Assembly (NCBI RefSeq): GCF_000420465.1
Contig: NZ_ATUZ01000011.1
Coordinates: forward strand, 310,001 to 374,000
DNA: 64,000 nucleotides
Reading direction: 5' to 3'
DNA from: Desulfovibrio desulfuricans DSM 642
GTDB lineage: Bacteria; Desulfobacterota; Desulfovibrionia; Desulfovibrionales; Desulfovibrionaceae
This document shows, piece by piece, positions 7,768 through 16,015 of this stretch. The stretch's first letter is position 1; each line of letters begins with the position of its first letter. The translations under genes and the position numbers were made by a program. The notes below the pieces were generated by a model. It searched no databases. It worked only from the letters and a program-made list of their open reading frames with translations, and was not told where the DNA came from.

Positions 7768-8523
7768 CTAACTTTCCTGGGGGGCCGCCAGGCTGTCATC
7801 TTCGGCGGCGGTTTCCCCCTCGGGGGCAGCGCCCCCGCGTTCAATCTTTTTGCGCACCCTGCCAAGGGCCGTGTTGACCTTGGCCCCCAGTGTCAGGGCC
7901 TTTTGCAACTGGGTTTCAGCTTCTGCCAGGTTGCCTGCGCGCTCTGCGGCAAGGCCCAGCAAACGGTGATAGCGGGCGGTCAGGTCGTCCGGCAGGTTCC
8001 AGACCGCCGGATTTTCGGCAATGCCCTGGGCGCAGTTGGTAAAGTACGGCTCGACAGAGCGGTTGCCGTTGAATTCCGCTTCTGCCCAGTCCGCCACCTG
8101 CGAGGCCACAAAGAAGGGGATGGTGGACTGAAAGCGCTGCGGCAGGGTTATGCCCGCAGTCATGCACCATTCCGCGTATTCCATGGCTTCGTCCATGCGG
8201 CCCGCGTCAAACTGCCACACAAGCCAGTAGCCCAGCAGTTCGTGCTTTGCGCCCTGTTCGCGCAGGCGGGCCACGTAGGAGGCGTATTTGGGCAGCAGCA
8301 CATCGCGTTTGTGGGCGACCTTGGCCATAACAGAGGCAAGGCTTTTGAGCGTTGCCAGGTCTTCGGCCAGCGAGGCGCTGAGGAAGTCCTCAAGCTTTTT
8401 GCCCGCCAGCAGGCCCTTGCCGTGGGATTCGGCGGGAGCAGCCTTGCGCTGGGGCATGCTGGCGATGACCTGCCCCTCGTTGCGCACGCGCTCCTGATGC
8501 GCCTTCATGATGCCGAACTTCAT
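7768..8523 (-). CDS. Phage terminase small subunit (gpM-like)
   Basis: A 251-residue protein with the helical fold and composition of P2 gpM-type small terminases (for example LLGYWLVWQFDAGRMDEAMEYAEW). It recognises phage DNA and works with the large subunit to package it. ATG 8523 overlaps the capsid stop (ATGA); an in-frame GTG two codons upstream is possible. Residues 170-215 look like a TPR-like helical hairpin (AERAGNLAEAETQLQKALTL). The C-terminus is acidic and probably disordered. Confidence 0.8.
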   Translation of the reverse strand: MKFGIMKAHQERVRNEGQVIASMPQRKAAPAESHGKGLLAGKKLEDFLSASLAEDLATLKSLASVMAKVAHKRDVLLPKYASYVARLREQGAKHELLGYWLVWQFDAGRMDEAMEYAEWCMTAGITLPQRFQSTIPFFVASQVADWAEAEFNGNRSVEPYFTNCAQGIAENPAVWNLPDDLTARYHRLLGLAAERAGNLAEAETQLQKALTLGAKVNTALGRVRKKIERGGAAPEGETAAEDDSLAAPQES

Positions 8524-9554
8524 CGCCACACCGTTGCGCCGCCTTCTTCAAAAGGCAGTTTGACGTTGGCAAATTCCCAGGCCACGAGCTGCTCAGGGGT
8601 TTCAACCACATAGCCTTCGTTGCGGCTCATGTAGTCCTCGTATTGATCCTTCTTGGCGTTGTCCTCGATCTTGCGCCGCCAGGAGGTGTCCTGATGGTAG
8701 AGGGAGAGGTTTGCCAGCGGGGTAATGACAAGGCCGCGCGCGGGGAAGAAGCTCGGCGTTTCCCACGGCAGGCCGCCGTAGCGCTGCGAAAAGCTGTCCA
8801 TGGCCTCCTTTTCCCTGGGGATTCCCTGCACGGCTTCAAAAAGCATGGCGCGTTCGCGCACGATCAGGTCGCGCCCGATAAGGGCCACAAGGTCTTTCTG
8901 AAGATAGTAGGGGATGCCCTCGACCATGTCGTTGATGGCCACATCCAGGCAGGAGTAGTCGCCGCCCTTGCCGATGCGGATTTCGCCCGCGTGTTCGCCC
9001 TCGGCCAGAATGTTGCCGGGCAGGTTGTCGCGCATGTATTGCAGCCAGCCCTTGTTCACATCCTGCAACAGGGGATTTGCCGCAATGCTGGTGTTTGCGG
9101 CGGCGTTTATGCCATACCAGCCAATGATTTCGCGGTCGGCGGCAATGCGTTCCTGCACGTAGCGGGCGTAGCGGTCGGCCAGATCAGGAAACTTGGCCCA
9201 GGTGTCGATGGTATTGTAGCGGATGGCCACATCGGAATCTGTCTTGTGGAGCTGGTAGGCGTACTTGCCGAGGCCCAGAACGTCCTTGGGCCTGCGCTCT
9301 CCATCGCCGCTGGTGTCTGTGCGGCTGGTGACGGGTTCCTTGGCGTAGCCAAGCAGGTTTTCGCCCACCAGCTCGTCCACAGGCACAACGTTGACCTTGG
9401 GCAGAAAGGTGGACTGTTCCACAATTTTGTCGTTGAGGCGCTGGGCCACGCTGGGCTCAATGGCAAAATGCGCGCCCACGCTGGGCACGTTGTAGCCCTG
9501 GGCCAGCGCCGACAGCACCTCTCGGGCAAAGCGTTCAGAAGTTTTCTGTTTCAT
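8520..9554 (-). CDS. Major capsid protein (gpN-like)
   Basis: A 344-residue HK97-fold capsid protein of the P2 gpN family. Recognisable segments are the N-terminal FLPKVNVVPVDELVGENLLG and the central IIGWYGINAAANTSIAANP. The length is close to P2 gpN (357). It is expressed just after the scaffold/protease gene and would be processed by that protease at its N-terminus. The stop overlaps the start of the small terminase gene. Confidence 0.9.
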   Translation of the reverse strand: MKQKTSERFAREVLSALAQGYNVPSVGAHFAIEPSVAQRLNDKIVEQSTFLPKVNVVPVDELVGENLLGYAKEPVTSRTDTSGDGERRPKDVLGLGKYAYQLHKTDSDVAIRYNTIDTWAKFPDLADRYARYVQERIAADREIIGWYGINAAANTSIAANPLLQDVNKGWLQYMRDNLPGNILAEGEHAGEIRIGKGGDYSCLDVAINDMVEGIPYYLQKDLVALIGRDLIVRERAMLFEAVQGIPREKEAMDSFSQRYGGLPWETPSFFPARGLVITPLANLSLYHQDTSWRRKIEDNAKKDQYEDYMSRNEGYVVETPEQLVAWEFANVKLPFEEGGATVWR

Positions 9555-9587
9555 GGTGTTCCTTGGTGTTGGGGCGCTGGGGATGTC

Positions 9588-10418
9588 TTACAAAAGGGGC
9601 TTGCGGGCCGCGCCAAGGTTTTTTGGGGCCTGGGTGCCGGGGCGGGCAGAGGACGCAACCTGACGGAATTCGTTGCGCAGCGCGCCGATCTGGCGGGCAA
9701 GAGCCTTGACGGCAAAATCGCCGCCAGAAGCATCGCCAGAGCCACCAGCGGCCACGTCCACTTCAAGCGCGGCAAGGCGGCCTTCAAATCCGGCAACCTG
9801 CTCACTGAGCGAGCCAACGGTTTCTTCAAGGGCAGAGAGGCGGGCTTCCAGTTCTTCCATGTTGTTTTCCTTTTCGGGGCCGTCCGTATTTTCGGGTGCG
9901 GCCTCTTCTGTTTTGGTGAAAAAATGGGGGAAAATACGTTTGAACCACCCGGGGGCTTCTTCCTTGTCCTCGGGCTTCATGGGAGCAAAGGGCACGTTGC
10001 TGAAGCAGTTGGCGCCCTTTAAGGCTGTAAAGCGGGTGCTGGGCATGCCCAGGGATGCCGGGCTGTCGGTCACGCCAAGCCCGGAGAGGTAGGTTTTGCC
10101 GGAATCGGCAAAGTTTTCTGATACTTCAATGGAATAGAACAGGCCCTGACCAGCCGCGTTGTAATCCAGCATGGCGGCATTGGGCGCAAAGCGGGCAAAG
10201 AGCGAGAACACGCCCGCATCATCCGGCCCGGCGCGCAGCTCCAGCACCTCGCCCATATTGCCGAACCATCGGCAGTGCTCGGGCCAGAGCATGGCGGTAT
10301 AGGTGGCGGGATTGTATGTTTCCGCCATTTCACGCAGCCATTCTTCATGAATGGTTCTACCGTCCGCGGCGGGGCCGACCTGGGCCACTTTGATAAAGTC
10401 TGTGGTGAGCTTTGCCAT
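9588..10418 (-). CDS. Capsid scaffolding protein with serine protease (gpO-like)
   Basis: A 276-residue GPO-family protein. From ATG 10418, Asp19 and His48 fall exactly where the P2 gpO catalytic residues lie, and the serine is in TDSPASLG (Ser119). This supports this start over one six codons upstream. The C-terminal part from about 185 is a coiled-coil scaffold (EELEARLSALEETVGSLSEQ). It guides capsid assembly and then cleaves itself and the capsid protein. It is the first gene of the leftward late operon, transcribed from the divergent promoter at about 10.45 kb. Confidence 0.92.
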   Translation of the reverse strand: MAKLTTDFIKVAQVGPAADGRTIHEEWLREMAETYNPATYTAMLWPEHCRWFGNMGEVLELRAGPDDAGVFSLFARFAPNAAMLDYNAAGQGLFYSIEVSENFADSGKTYLSGLGVTDSPASLGMPSTRFTALKGANCFSNVPFAPMKPEDKEEAPGWFKRIFPHFFTKTEEAAPENTDGPEKENNMEELEARLSALEETVGSLSEQVAGFEGRLAALEVDVAAGGSGDASGGDFAVKALARQIGALRNEFRQVASSARPGTQAPKNLGAARKPLL

Positions 10419-10464
10419 GCAGACAGATAGACACACTTTGCCTTGCTAGGTCAAAAGATGTCAG

Positions 10465-10516
10465 TTGTAAAAGGCGATAATACAACAAAAAAATGGGGAA
10501 AATGGCTGTTTATAAT
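10465..10516. promoter_or_regulatory. Divergent late promoter region with Ogr-type dyad
   Basis: The 112-bp gap between scaffold (leftward) and large terminase (rightward) contains a dyad TTGTA (10465-10469) N11 TACAA (10481-10485), that is TGT-N13-ACA. P2 Ogr sites are usually described as TGT-N12-ACA about 55 bp upstream of late start sites, so spacing is one base off. A perfect TATAAT lies at 10511-10516, putting the dyad centre about 48 bp before the expected rightward start. A 6-bp inverted repeat TGGCTG/CAGCCA (10503-10508/10523-10528) surrounds that -10 box. Confidence 0.5.
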
Positions 10517-10530
10517 GATATTCAGCCAGT

Positions 10531-12381
10531 ATGCCAGAAGCGGACAAGAACAATGATATAGGTCATATTGACCAGAAAGCGCCAGCAGGTCGCCGCCGCT
10601 ACCCGGAGGAAGTCAAAAACGCCGCCCGGAGCCTGTTTTTGCGTCACTGGAAGGTGGCGGAAATTGCAGAAACCCTCTCCGTGCCGGAACGCACCATCTA
10701 TGACTGGTCAATAAAGGGCGCGTGGCTGGACATGCTGAGCCATGAAGGCCCGGACGAAGCCATCAACCGCCGTCTTGAGCTGCTGGTGGGCCGCGACAAC
10801 AAAACGCAGGCCGAATTGCGCGAGATTGACCTGCTGATTCAGAGCCAGGAGCGCCGCCTGCGCATGCGCGAGCGCGAGCTGGCCCAGGCTGCCGCCACGG
10901 GGCAGGCAGGGGAAGCGGCGGCAGGCGGGCAAGAGCGGCAAAACCCTTTTGCCGGAACGACAACGCCCAACAAGGGCGGCAAAAAGGGCAAGAAAAAGAA
11001 TGACGTTTCGCACCTGACCGCCGAGGACTTCAAGGAACGGCTGCACAGCCGTTTTTTTGCCTATCAGCATGAAGTGCGCTCCACCCTGGGGCAGCGCAAC
11101 CGCATGTTTTTGAAGGCCCGCCAGTTGGGCTTTACCTGGTTTTTTGCGCAGGAGGGTTTTGAAAACGCCACCCTCACGGGCGACAACCAGATATTCCTTT
11201 CTGCCACGCGGGCGCAGAGCGAAATATTTTTGCAGTACATCCGCGATATTTGCGGCGAGGCTTTTGACATTGAGCTGAAGGGCAATCCCCTTGTGCTGCA
11301 CACGGCAAAGGGGCCTGCCACCCTGTATTTTTTGGCCACGTCTTCCCGATCGGCCCAGGGCTATCACGGGCATGTGTACGGCGATGAATTTTTCTGGATG
11401 CCCAAGTTCAAGGAATTCTGGAAAGTGGCCAGCGGCATGGCCGCGCATGCCAAGTGGCGGCGCACCATGTTTTCCACGCCTTCCATCATCACGCATGAGG
11501 CCTATCCGCGCTGGAGCGGCAAGGAATACCTCTCGCGTTTCAAAAATCCCGCGCCCTGGCCGGACAAGGCCGCCCTGCGTCAGGGCCTTGTGTGCCCGGA
11601 CAACACCTATCGCCGCATTGTGACCCTGGACGATGCCGAGGCCGGGGGCTGTAACCTGTTTAACAGGCAGGATCTGGAGCAGGAATACAGCCCGGAGGAG
11701 TTCCGCCAGCTATTTGGCTGCGAGTTTATTGACGACACGCTGGCCGTATTTGTTTTGACCCTGCTTGAAGGCTGCATGGAAGACCCGGACGGCTGGGGCC
11801 TTGACCTCAAGCGCGCCCGCCCGGTGGACGATGCCGGGGTGTGGGGCGGCTACGACCCCTCGCGCACGCGGGACGACGCCAGCTTTGTGGTGCTGCTGCC
11901 GCCGCAGAAAGAAGGGGAAAAGATACGCCTTTTGGAGCGCCACACCTGGAAGGGCAAAAGCTACCTGTGGCAGGTGGGGCGCATACGCGACCTGTGCCAG
12001 AAATACCGCTTTATGCACATGGGCGTGGACGTGACCGGCCCGGGCCAGGCCGTGCTGGAAAACGTGCGGCAGTTTTGCCCCGTGGCCATGCCCATTACTT
12101 ACAGCCTTATGAGCAAGGCGGCGCTTGTGCTCAAGGCGCTGGAAGTGATGGAGCAGCGGCGGCTTGCCTGGGATGCCGCGCAAACAGACATTGCCCACGC
12201 CTTTATGACCATCCGGCAGGTGGCCACGCCCAGCGGGCAGGTGACCTATGCCGCCCACAGAACAGACAGCACAGGCCATGCGGACGTGGCCTGGGCCATC
12301 ATGCATGCCCTGGCGGCGGAACCGCTGGCCCGGCAGCTACGGGCGGGCGGCAAATCAAGCTCGCTGGCCTTTAGCCAATAG
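10531..12381 (+). CDS. Terminase large subunit, ATPase and nuclease (gpP-like)
   Basis: A 616-residue packaging motor. Residues 40-60 form a helix-turn-helix (VAEIAETLSVPERTIYDW) as in P2 gpP. A Lys-rich linker near 148-157 leads to the ATPase with a Walker A-like KARQLGFT at 195-202 and an acidic Walker B-like segment (VYGDEFFW). The C-terminal half contains the nuclease region, beginning around GGYDPSRTRDDASF. It cuts and pumps DNA into proheads with the small subunit. It is transcribed rightward, away from the capsid genes, as in P2. Confidence 0.92.
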   Translation: MPEADKNNDIGHIDQKAPAGRRRYPEEVKNAARSLFLRHWKVAEIAETLSVPERTIYDWSIKGAWLDMLSHEGPDEAINRRLELLVGRDNKTQAELREIDLLIQSQERRLRMRERELAQAAATGQAGEAAAGGQERQNPFAGTTTPNKGGKKGKKKNDVSHLTAEDFKERLHSRFFAYQHEVRSTLGQRNRMFLKARQLGFTWFFAQEGFENATLTGDNQIFLSATRAQSEIFLQYIRDICGEAFDIELKGNPLVLHTAKGPATLYFLATSSRSAQGYHGHVYGDEFFWMPKFKEFWKVASGMAAHAKWRRTMFSTPSIITHEAYPRWSGKEYLSRFKNPAPWPDKAALRQGLVCPDNTYRRIVTLDDAEAGGCNLFNRQDLEQEYSPEEFRQLFGCEFIDDTLAVFVLTLLEGCMEDPDGWGLDLKRARPVDDAGVWGGYDPSRTRDDASFVVLLPPQKEGEKIRLLERHTWKGKSYLWQVGRIRDLCQKYRFMHMGVDVTGPGQAVLENVRQFCPVAMPITYSLMSKAALVLKALEVMEQRRLAWDAAQTDIAHAFMTIRQVATPSGQVTYAAHRTDSTGHADVAWAIMHALAAEPLARQLRAGGKSSSLAFSQ

Positions 12382-12395
12382 TGGAAAGGAAGCAT

Positions 12396-13433
12396 ATGAA
12401 AAAGCACAAAAAGCGCCCCGCAGGGCAAAATGACGCCCAGGGCGCAGGCGGCGGGGGCCGGGCCATAGCCTTTAGCTTTGGCGAGCCGGAAAGCGTGATG
12501 CAGGGCGAGCTATCGCAGTATCTTGGCGTGTATTTGCTGGATAACGGCCAGTATTACCAGACGCCCATACCCCTGACGGGCCTTGCCCGCCTGCTGCGGG
12601 CCAACGCCTACCACTGGCCCATGCTGGAATTCAAGGTGAACAAGCTGCTGCGGGGATTTACGGGCAGCCCGGCCCTTGACCGCATAACCATGCGCAAGGT
12701 TGCCACGGATTACATGGTGTTTGCCAACGCCTATTTGCAGCGGCTGTACAATTTGTTTGGGCAGGTGGTGGGCTATGCGCACCTTGCGGCCATAAACATG
12801 CGGCGCGCCAAGGAGGACGACCAGTACATAATGCTGGGCGTGGACGGCAGCCTGACAACATTTGCCCCCGGCGAGGTGCTGCACGTAAAGACCTACGATG
12901 TAGCGCAGGAGGTATACGGCCTGCCCTCGTATCTGGGGGCCATACAGAGCATGCTGTTGCAGGAGGACGCCACGCTGTTTCGGCGGCGCTATTACCGCAA
13001 CGGCGCGCACATGGGCTATATTTTTTACAGTTCGTCCGCCTATCTGGATGTGGACGATGAAAACGCCCTGCGCGAGGCCATGAAGCAAAGCAAGGGCGTG
13101 GGCAATTTTCGCAACCTGTTTTTGCACATACCCAATGGCAAGGAGAAGGACATACAGATCTTGCCCGTGGGGGATTTTTCCACCCGGGACGAGCTGGAAA
13201 AGATCAAGAACATCAGCCGCGACGACATTATCGCCGCGCACCGCATACCGCCCGCGCTGGCGAACATTATACCCAGCGTGGCCGGAGGCTTGGGCGATAT
13301 TGAAAAGGCCGATGCAGTGTATGTGCAAAATGAGATTGAACCGCTGCGGGAAGACCTGGGCGTGGTGAACCATGAACTGCCGGAGCACCTGCGGGTGCAT
13401 TTTGCGCCTGCGGCCTTGCCGCCCATGCCTTGA
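12396..13433 (+). CDS. Portal protein (gpQ-like)
   Basis: A 345-residue portal of the P2 gpQ (PBSX-type) family that forms the dodecameric channel through which DNA enters the head. Characteristic segments are PPALANIIPSVAGGLGDIEKA near the C-terminus (quoted in part here: IPPALANIIPS) and QLY/RYYRNGAHMGYIFYS in the middle. ATG 12396 was preferred over an in-frame GTG 15 bases upstream because it follows AAGGAAGC. It is separated from the terminase stop by 14 bases. Confidence 0.9.
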   Translation: MKKHKKRPAGQNDAQGAGGGGRAIAFSFGEPESVMQGELSQYLGVYLLDNGQYYQTPIPLTGLARLLRANAYHWPMLEFKVNKLLRGFTGSPALDRITMRKVATDYMVFANAYLQRLYNLFGQVVGYAHLAAINMRRAKEDDQYIMLGVDGSLTTFAPGEVLHVKTYDVAQEVYGLPSYLGAIQSMLLQEDATLFRRRYYRNGAHMGYIFYSSSAYLDVDDENALREAMKQSKGVGNFRNLFLHIPNGKEKDIQILPVGDFSTRDELEKIKNISRDDIIAAHRIPPALANIIPSVAGGLGDIEKADAVYVQNEIEPLREDLGVVNHELPEHLRVHFAPAALPPMP

Positions 13434-13478
13434 CGTTGCCTGTTATTGCGGCAACAATGGCCGCATTGTGGGGGATTC

Positions 13479-13721
13479 ATGCGCATTTATTGCACACGTT
13501 GCGGGCACAGGGCCATCATACGCACAAGCAAACAGCTAGGCAGCACGCGTAAACTGTATTGCCTGTGCGGCGACCCGGAGTGCGGGCACAGTTTTGTGAT
13601 GGATTTGAGCTTTTCCCACACCATCTCGCCCAGCGCGCTGGATTTGCCGGAGAAGGTGCGCGCCGGGCTGCAACAGCAAAGCCCTGGCCAGATTTTGAGC
13701 CTGTTTGCGGTGCTGGGGTAG
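13479..13721 (+). CDS. Ogr/Delta-like zinc-finger late-gene activator
   Basis: An 80-residue protein with Cys5-X2-Cys8-X21-Cys30-X4-Cys35, close to the C-X2-C-X22-C-X4-C finger of P2 Ogr and P4 Delta. A further Cys28 is present. These proteins bind dyads upstream of late promoters and contact the RNA polymerase alpha subunit. The start MRIYCTRCGHRA is typical. Here the gene lies after portal in the rightward unit, so its own expression may be part of the late loop. The predicted target is the dyad at 10465-10485. Confidence 0.85.
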   Translation: MRIYCTRCGHRAIIRTSKQLGSTRKLYCLCGDPECGHSFVMDLSFSHTISPSALDLPEKVRAGLQQQSPGQILSLFAVLG

Positions 13722-13731
13722 GGGGAACGTT

Positions 13732-13920
13732 ATGGCTATATTCGTAGCGGGCACAGCATTTAACAATTCAGGCGAAACACCTTCTTGCGAAGAATGTAAA
13801 AAAGAGGGCAAGGAAGTTTTGATGGTACCGCTGAAATTGGGCGCTACTGGTCGCCCTGACCAAAACTTGAAAAAAATTTGGCGTTGTCCTGACTGCGGGC
13901 ATCAGATTGACATTAACTAA
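13732..13920 (+). CDS. Small zinc-ribbon protein of unknown function
   Basis: A 62-residue protein with two Cys-X2-Cys knuckles (CEEC near residue 18, CPDC near 54), a pattern expected for one zinc ribbon. It begins MAIFVAGTAFNNSG and starts 10 bases after the Ogr-like gene, with GGGGGAACG as a weak ribosome site. It is the last gene before a strong terminator. Base composition is more AT-rich than its neighbours. It is not recognised; an accessory nucleic-acid-binding role is only a guess. Confidence 0.6.
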   Translation: MAIFVAGTAFNNSGETPSCEECKKEGKEVLMVPLKLGATGRPDQNLKKIWRCPDCGHQIDIN

Positions 13921-13924
13921 AGTA

Positions 13925-13964
13925 GAAGCCCCGGTTCGGAAGAACCGGGGCTTCATTTTTTATT
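13925..13964 (+). terminator. Rho-independent terminator after the portal-ogr unit
   Basis: A perfect 13-bp stem (GAAGCCCCGGTTC at 13925-13937, its complement at 13942-13954) with a GGAA loop is followed by ATTTTTTATTTA. It ends the rightward unit. The leftward hicAB genes converge on it. Confidence 0.93.
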
Positions 13965-13979
13965 TATTCCACTAGAGGG

Positions 13980-14411
13980 TTAGCAGCAGCCCGGTTGATA
14001 AACCTGCGCTGCATGGGCCAAAAAGCCGGAGCGGGTATAGCCGCAGGCTTTCGCCTTTTTGTCTGCCTCTTCCAGAATCGCCTTGGGCAGCGAGATGGTT
14101 ACCTTTACCGGAACCATATCGAGGCTGGGGGCGGGGAAAAGTTGATATATTACCTCTTCGGGCATGGGAAGTTCATCTTCTTCCCGTATTTTTCGCACCA
14201 TTTTTTTCACGTCTTCAAGGGAAGAAGGTGCGGGAATAGGTTTTTTTTCTGAAGCCATATCCTGAAGAACCACCTCCAGAATATCTTCGCCATACTCCAT
14301 GCATTCTTCAACAGAATACCCACCAGTGACGGCATTTGGAATATCTGGAAAGTACACGGAGTAGTTACCGGCCTCTTCCTTTACAAATACTCCGATATAG
14401 TAGGTTTTCAT
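13980..14411 (-). CDS. hicB: HicB-family antitoxin
   Basis: A 143-residue antitoxin. The N-terminal partial RNase-H-like HicB fold is seen in YSVYFPDIPNAVTGGYSVEE (residues 17-36). The C-terminus (from about 103: VKVTISLPKAILEEADKKAK) is a ribbon-helix-helix DNA-binding domain. HicB neutralises HicA and represses the pair. AGGAG lies 6 bases before the ATG. It is downstream of hicA but separated by about 150 bp holding an inverted repeat and a possible own promoter, which would let antitoxin be made independently. Confidence 0.9.
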   Translation of the reverse strand: MKTYYIGVFVKEEAGNYSVYFPDIPNAVTGGYSVEECMEYGEDILEVVLQDMASEKKPIPAPSSLEDVKKMVRKIREEDELPMPEEVIYQLFPAPSLDMVPVKVTISLPKAILEEADKKAKACGYTRSGFLAHAAQVYQPGCC

Positions 14412-14424
14412 TTTAAACTCCTGA

Positions 14425-14552
14425 GCAATAGATTTTTTTAAAAACGTACTGATGAACTAGAATCTATTGCCTAAAATCTGAAATCTTTGTTTTTCATGTT
14501 CATAGTTCTCCTTTCTACTTTCTATATTTAATGGGGGAGGGGAGCCTCCCCC
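14425..14552. promoter_or_regulatory. hicA-hicB spacer with inverted repeats
   Basis: Two structures lie in the spacer. GCAATAGATT (14425-14434) is exactly inverted at 14461-14470, just upstream of the hicB ribosome site. GGGGGAGG (14533-14540) pairs with CCTCCCCC (14545-14552) across a 4-base loop just downstream of hicA, and may attenuate transcription. A half-site ACGTACTG (14444-14451) matches the large palindrome in front of hicA. Together they suggest separate control of antitoxin synthesis; no experiment can be inferred from sequence alone. Confidence 0.55.
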
Positions 14553-14560
14553 CACCTCGT

Positions 14561-14743
14561 TTAACGAAGCTTTATCCCAGTGTTTCTTTCAATGTTTGCC
14601 AGCGTGCCAACTGAGATGTCTTTGGCATGTCGAGGTACCCAAGAAAATCTTCCATCCGGGGCTGTGACCTTGGTGTGCTTGGCACCTTCCTCAATGGTGC
14701 AGCCCAATTCTTTAAGCCGTTTCAATACTTCACGCGCGGTCAA
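14561..14743 (-). CDS. hicA: HicA-family mRNA interferase toxin
   Basis: A 60-residue double-stranded-RNA-binding-fold toxin: MTAREVLKRLKELGCTIEEG followed by the catalytic histidine in AKHTKV (His23). HicA cleaves mRNA and tmRNA when free of HicB. The reading frame starts with TTG at 14743, preceded by a strong GGGAGGG site; no ATG is available. The gene is the first of the pair, as is usual for hicAB. The 26-bp palindrome lies 34 bp upstream. Confidence 0.9.
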   Translation of the reverse strand: MTAREVLKRLKELGCTIEEGAKHTKVTAPDGRFSWVPRHAKDISVGTLANIERNTGIKLR

Positions 14744-14776
14744 TAAATGCCCTCCCTTCCACTTGGCGTTAAATGC

Positions 14777-14835
14777 ACAGTACGTAAAATTTTACGTACT
14801 GTCAAGAGGTGTGGAGGTATTTTTTTACGTAAAAA
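14777..14835. promoter_or_regulatory. hicAB operator: 26-bp perfect palindrome plus a second site
   Basis: Bases 14777-14802 are a perfect 26-bp palindrome with half-site ACAGTACGTAAAA. A second palindromic core, TTTTTACGTAAAAA, lies at 14822-14835, and a lone half-site is in the hicA-hicB spacer. The position just upstream of hicA and the ribbon-helix-helix domain in HicB make this the likely autoregulatory operator. Confidence 0.75.
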
Positions 14836-15297
14836 TTAATTCTCCGCCTCGTCAAGGCTCTCTGCGCAGTGGGATATCTCCGCGCCGATCATACTCAGCA
14901 GCAGGGCCAGACCTCCCTGTTCTTCTGGCAGGGTGGCGCCAAGGTGATTGAGCGAGGCCGCCAGCCTGTACAGTTGCAGGATAGGGGATGGCTTGCGGTG
15001 CTGCGAGTGGGGTATGGGCATGGCTTTTTCCTCCGTTGGGGCGAGGGCGGCGAGCATGGCCCCGGTATCCGCAGCCAGCCAGACAAGTTGCGCCTGTTGA
15101 GTCTGAAGCGCCCGGAGCGCCCGGGCCTTGTCTTCCGGCGATTGGGTGGCGTGGGTTACGGCTTGCATGGCCGGATCCAGCTCGGCGGCTAGGTCGGCCA
15201 GATCTTCCCGCATGCGGGCAAGCCCTGCCAGAACGGCGGGCGCATCTGCATAGCTGATGCCCTGGCGGGCGGAGTGGGCAAGGTTGGTGCTGTTCAT
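14836..15297 (-). CDS. Phage protein of unknown function
   Basis: A 153-residue, Ala/Leu-rich and mainly helical protein (MNSTNLAHSARQGISYADAP). It has no membrane segment or known motif that I recognise. It is the last of three overlapping small genes (15982 down to 14836) that follow the C4-type RNA, so its translation is probably coupled to theirs. Its stop is only about 35 bp from the hicAB palindrome, so readthrough into hicAB is possible. Function unknown. Confidence 0.6.
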   Translation of the reverse strand: MNSTNLAHSARQGISYADAPAVLAGLARMREDLADLAAELDPAMQAVTHATQSPEDKARALRALQTQQAQLVWLAADTGAMLAALAPTEEKAMPIPHSQHRKPSPILQLYRLAASLNHLGATLPEEQGGLALLLSMIGAEISHCAESLDEAEN

Positions 15298-15767
15298 GCC
15301 GCTGCCTCGCTTTGCTGCTTGGCAGCCTCATAGGCATTTTGCGCATCCGTAACATCCCCAACGGCGGAACAAACTGCCATTGCGCGCAGATGCAGAGTCC
15401 AGAGGGCGCATTCAAGAAAGCGCAAGGCGTAATACTTGGGCTTGGAATGCCGCTTGTGCTGCCAACGGGCCAGGGGCAGTTGCCGGCATGGATCCAACAG
15501 GTCGGTTGTCCATAAGGAAACATCCTGAGACACGCGCTGCAAATCTGAAAAATCATCAATGCAGCGAATGGTCAGGAGCGTTTGCCTAGCCTGCTTGGCG
15601 AGGGCATTGCACCGCATGAGGTGCTTTTTTGTTTTTTGCTGCCGGGGAAAGCACGACAGCATGTCTTGCGTGATAAAGATCAGCGAATTCAGTTCCTTTC
15701 GCAACTTGCCTTGCGAGGCCATGAGCGTGTCTTCGCAGGTGAGGAGGATATTCAGCTTGCTGTTCAT
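15294..15767 (-). CDS. Phage protein of unknown function
   Basis: A 157-residue basic protein beginning MNSKLNILLTCEDTLMASQG. ATG 15767 overlaps the stop of the preceding small gene, and its own stop overlaps the next start, so three genes are translationally coupled. It contains Cys and basic residues in the middle (CFPRQQKTKKHLMRCNAL) but no zinc-finger spacing that I can defend. In P1 the comparable position downstream of c4 holds icd and the antirepressor genes, but I see no sequence resemblance to those. Confidence 0.6.
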   Translation of the reverse strand: MNSKLNILLTCEDTLMASQGKLRKELNSLIFITQDMLSCFPRQQKTKKHLMRCNALAKQARQTLLTIRCIDDFSDLQRVSQDVSLWTTDLLDPCRQLPLARWQHKRHSKPKYYALRFLECALWTLHLRAMAVCSAVGDVTDAQNAYEAAKQQSEAAA

Positions 15768-15982
15768 GCCGCTGCCCTCCGCGTGTTTGCCGCAGGGGCG
15801 GCCATGCGGGCGACTGCGGCCATATCTGCCGCAAGCTCGGCCTGGCGGTGTGAGAGGCATTGCAGGGCAAGGCGGCGCTGCTGGCCTGTGCCGCGCTTGG
15901 CGTGCTGGGCAAGCATGGTCAGCTCAAGCTGCTGCTCCTGAACAAGGGAAAGCCGTTGGGAGAGAAAGGAAGAGGTAGACAT
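15764..15982 (-). CDS. Small protein translated from the C4-type target leader
   Basis: A 72-residue Gln/Ala/Arg-rich helical protein (MSTSSFLSQRLSLVQEQQLE). ATG 15982 is preceded by GAGG with 7-base spacing. That site is part of CTGCGAGG, complementary to a loop of the antisense RNA located just upstream, so translation should be repressible by it. The placement copies P1, where C4 RNA blocks icd translation and thereby antirepressor expression. The protein itself is not recognised. Confidence 0.6.
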   Translation of the reverse strand: MSTSSFLSQRLSLVQEQQLELTMLAQHAKRGTGQQRRLALQCLSHRQAELAADMAAVARMAAPAANTRRAAA

Positions 15983-16015
15983 GGGGAAACCTCGCAGAGT
16001 TTTTGATTGGCCTTT

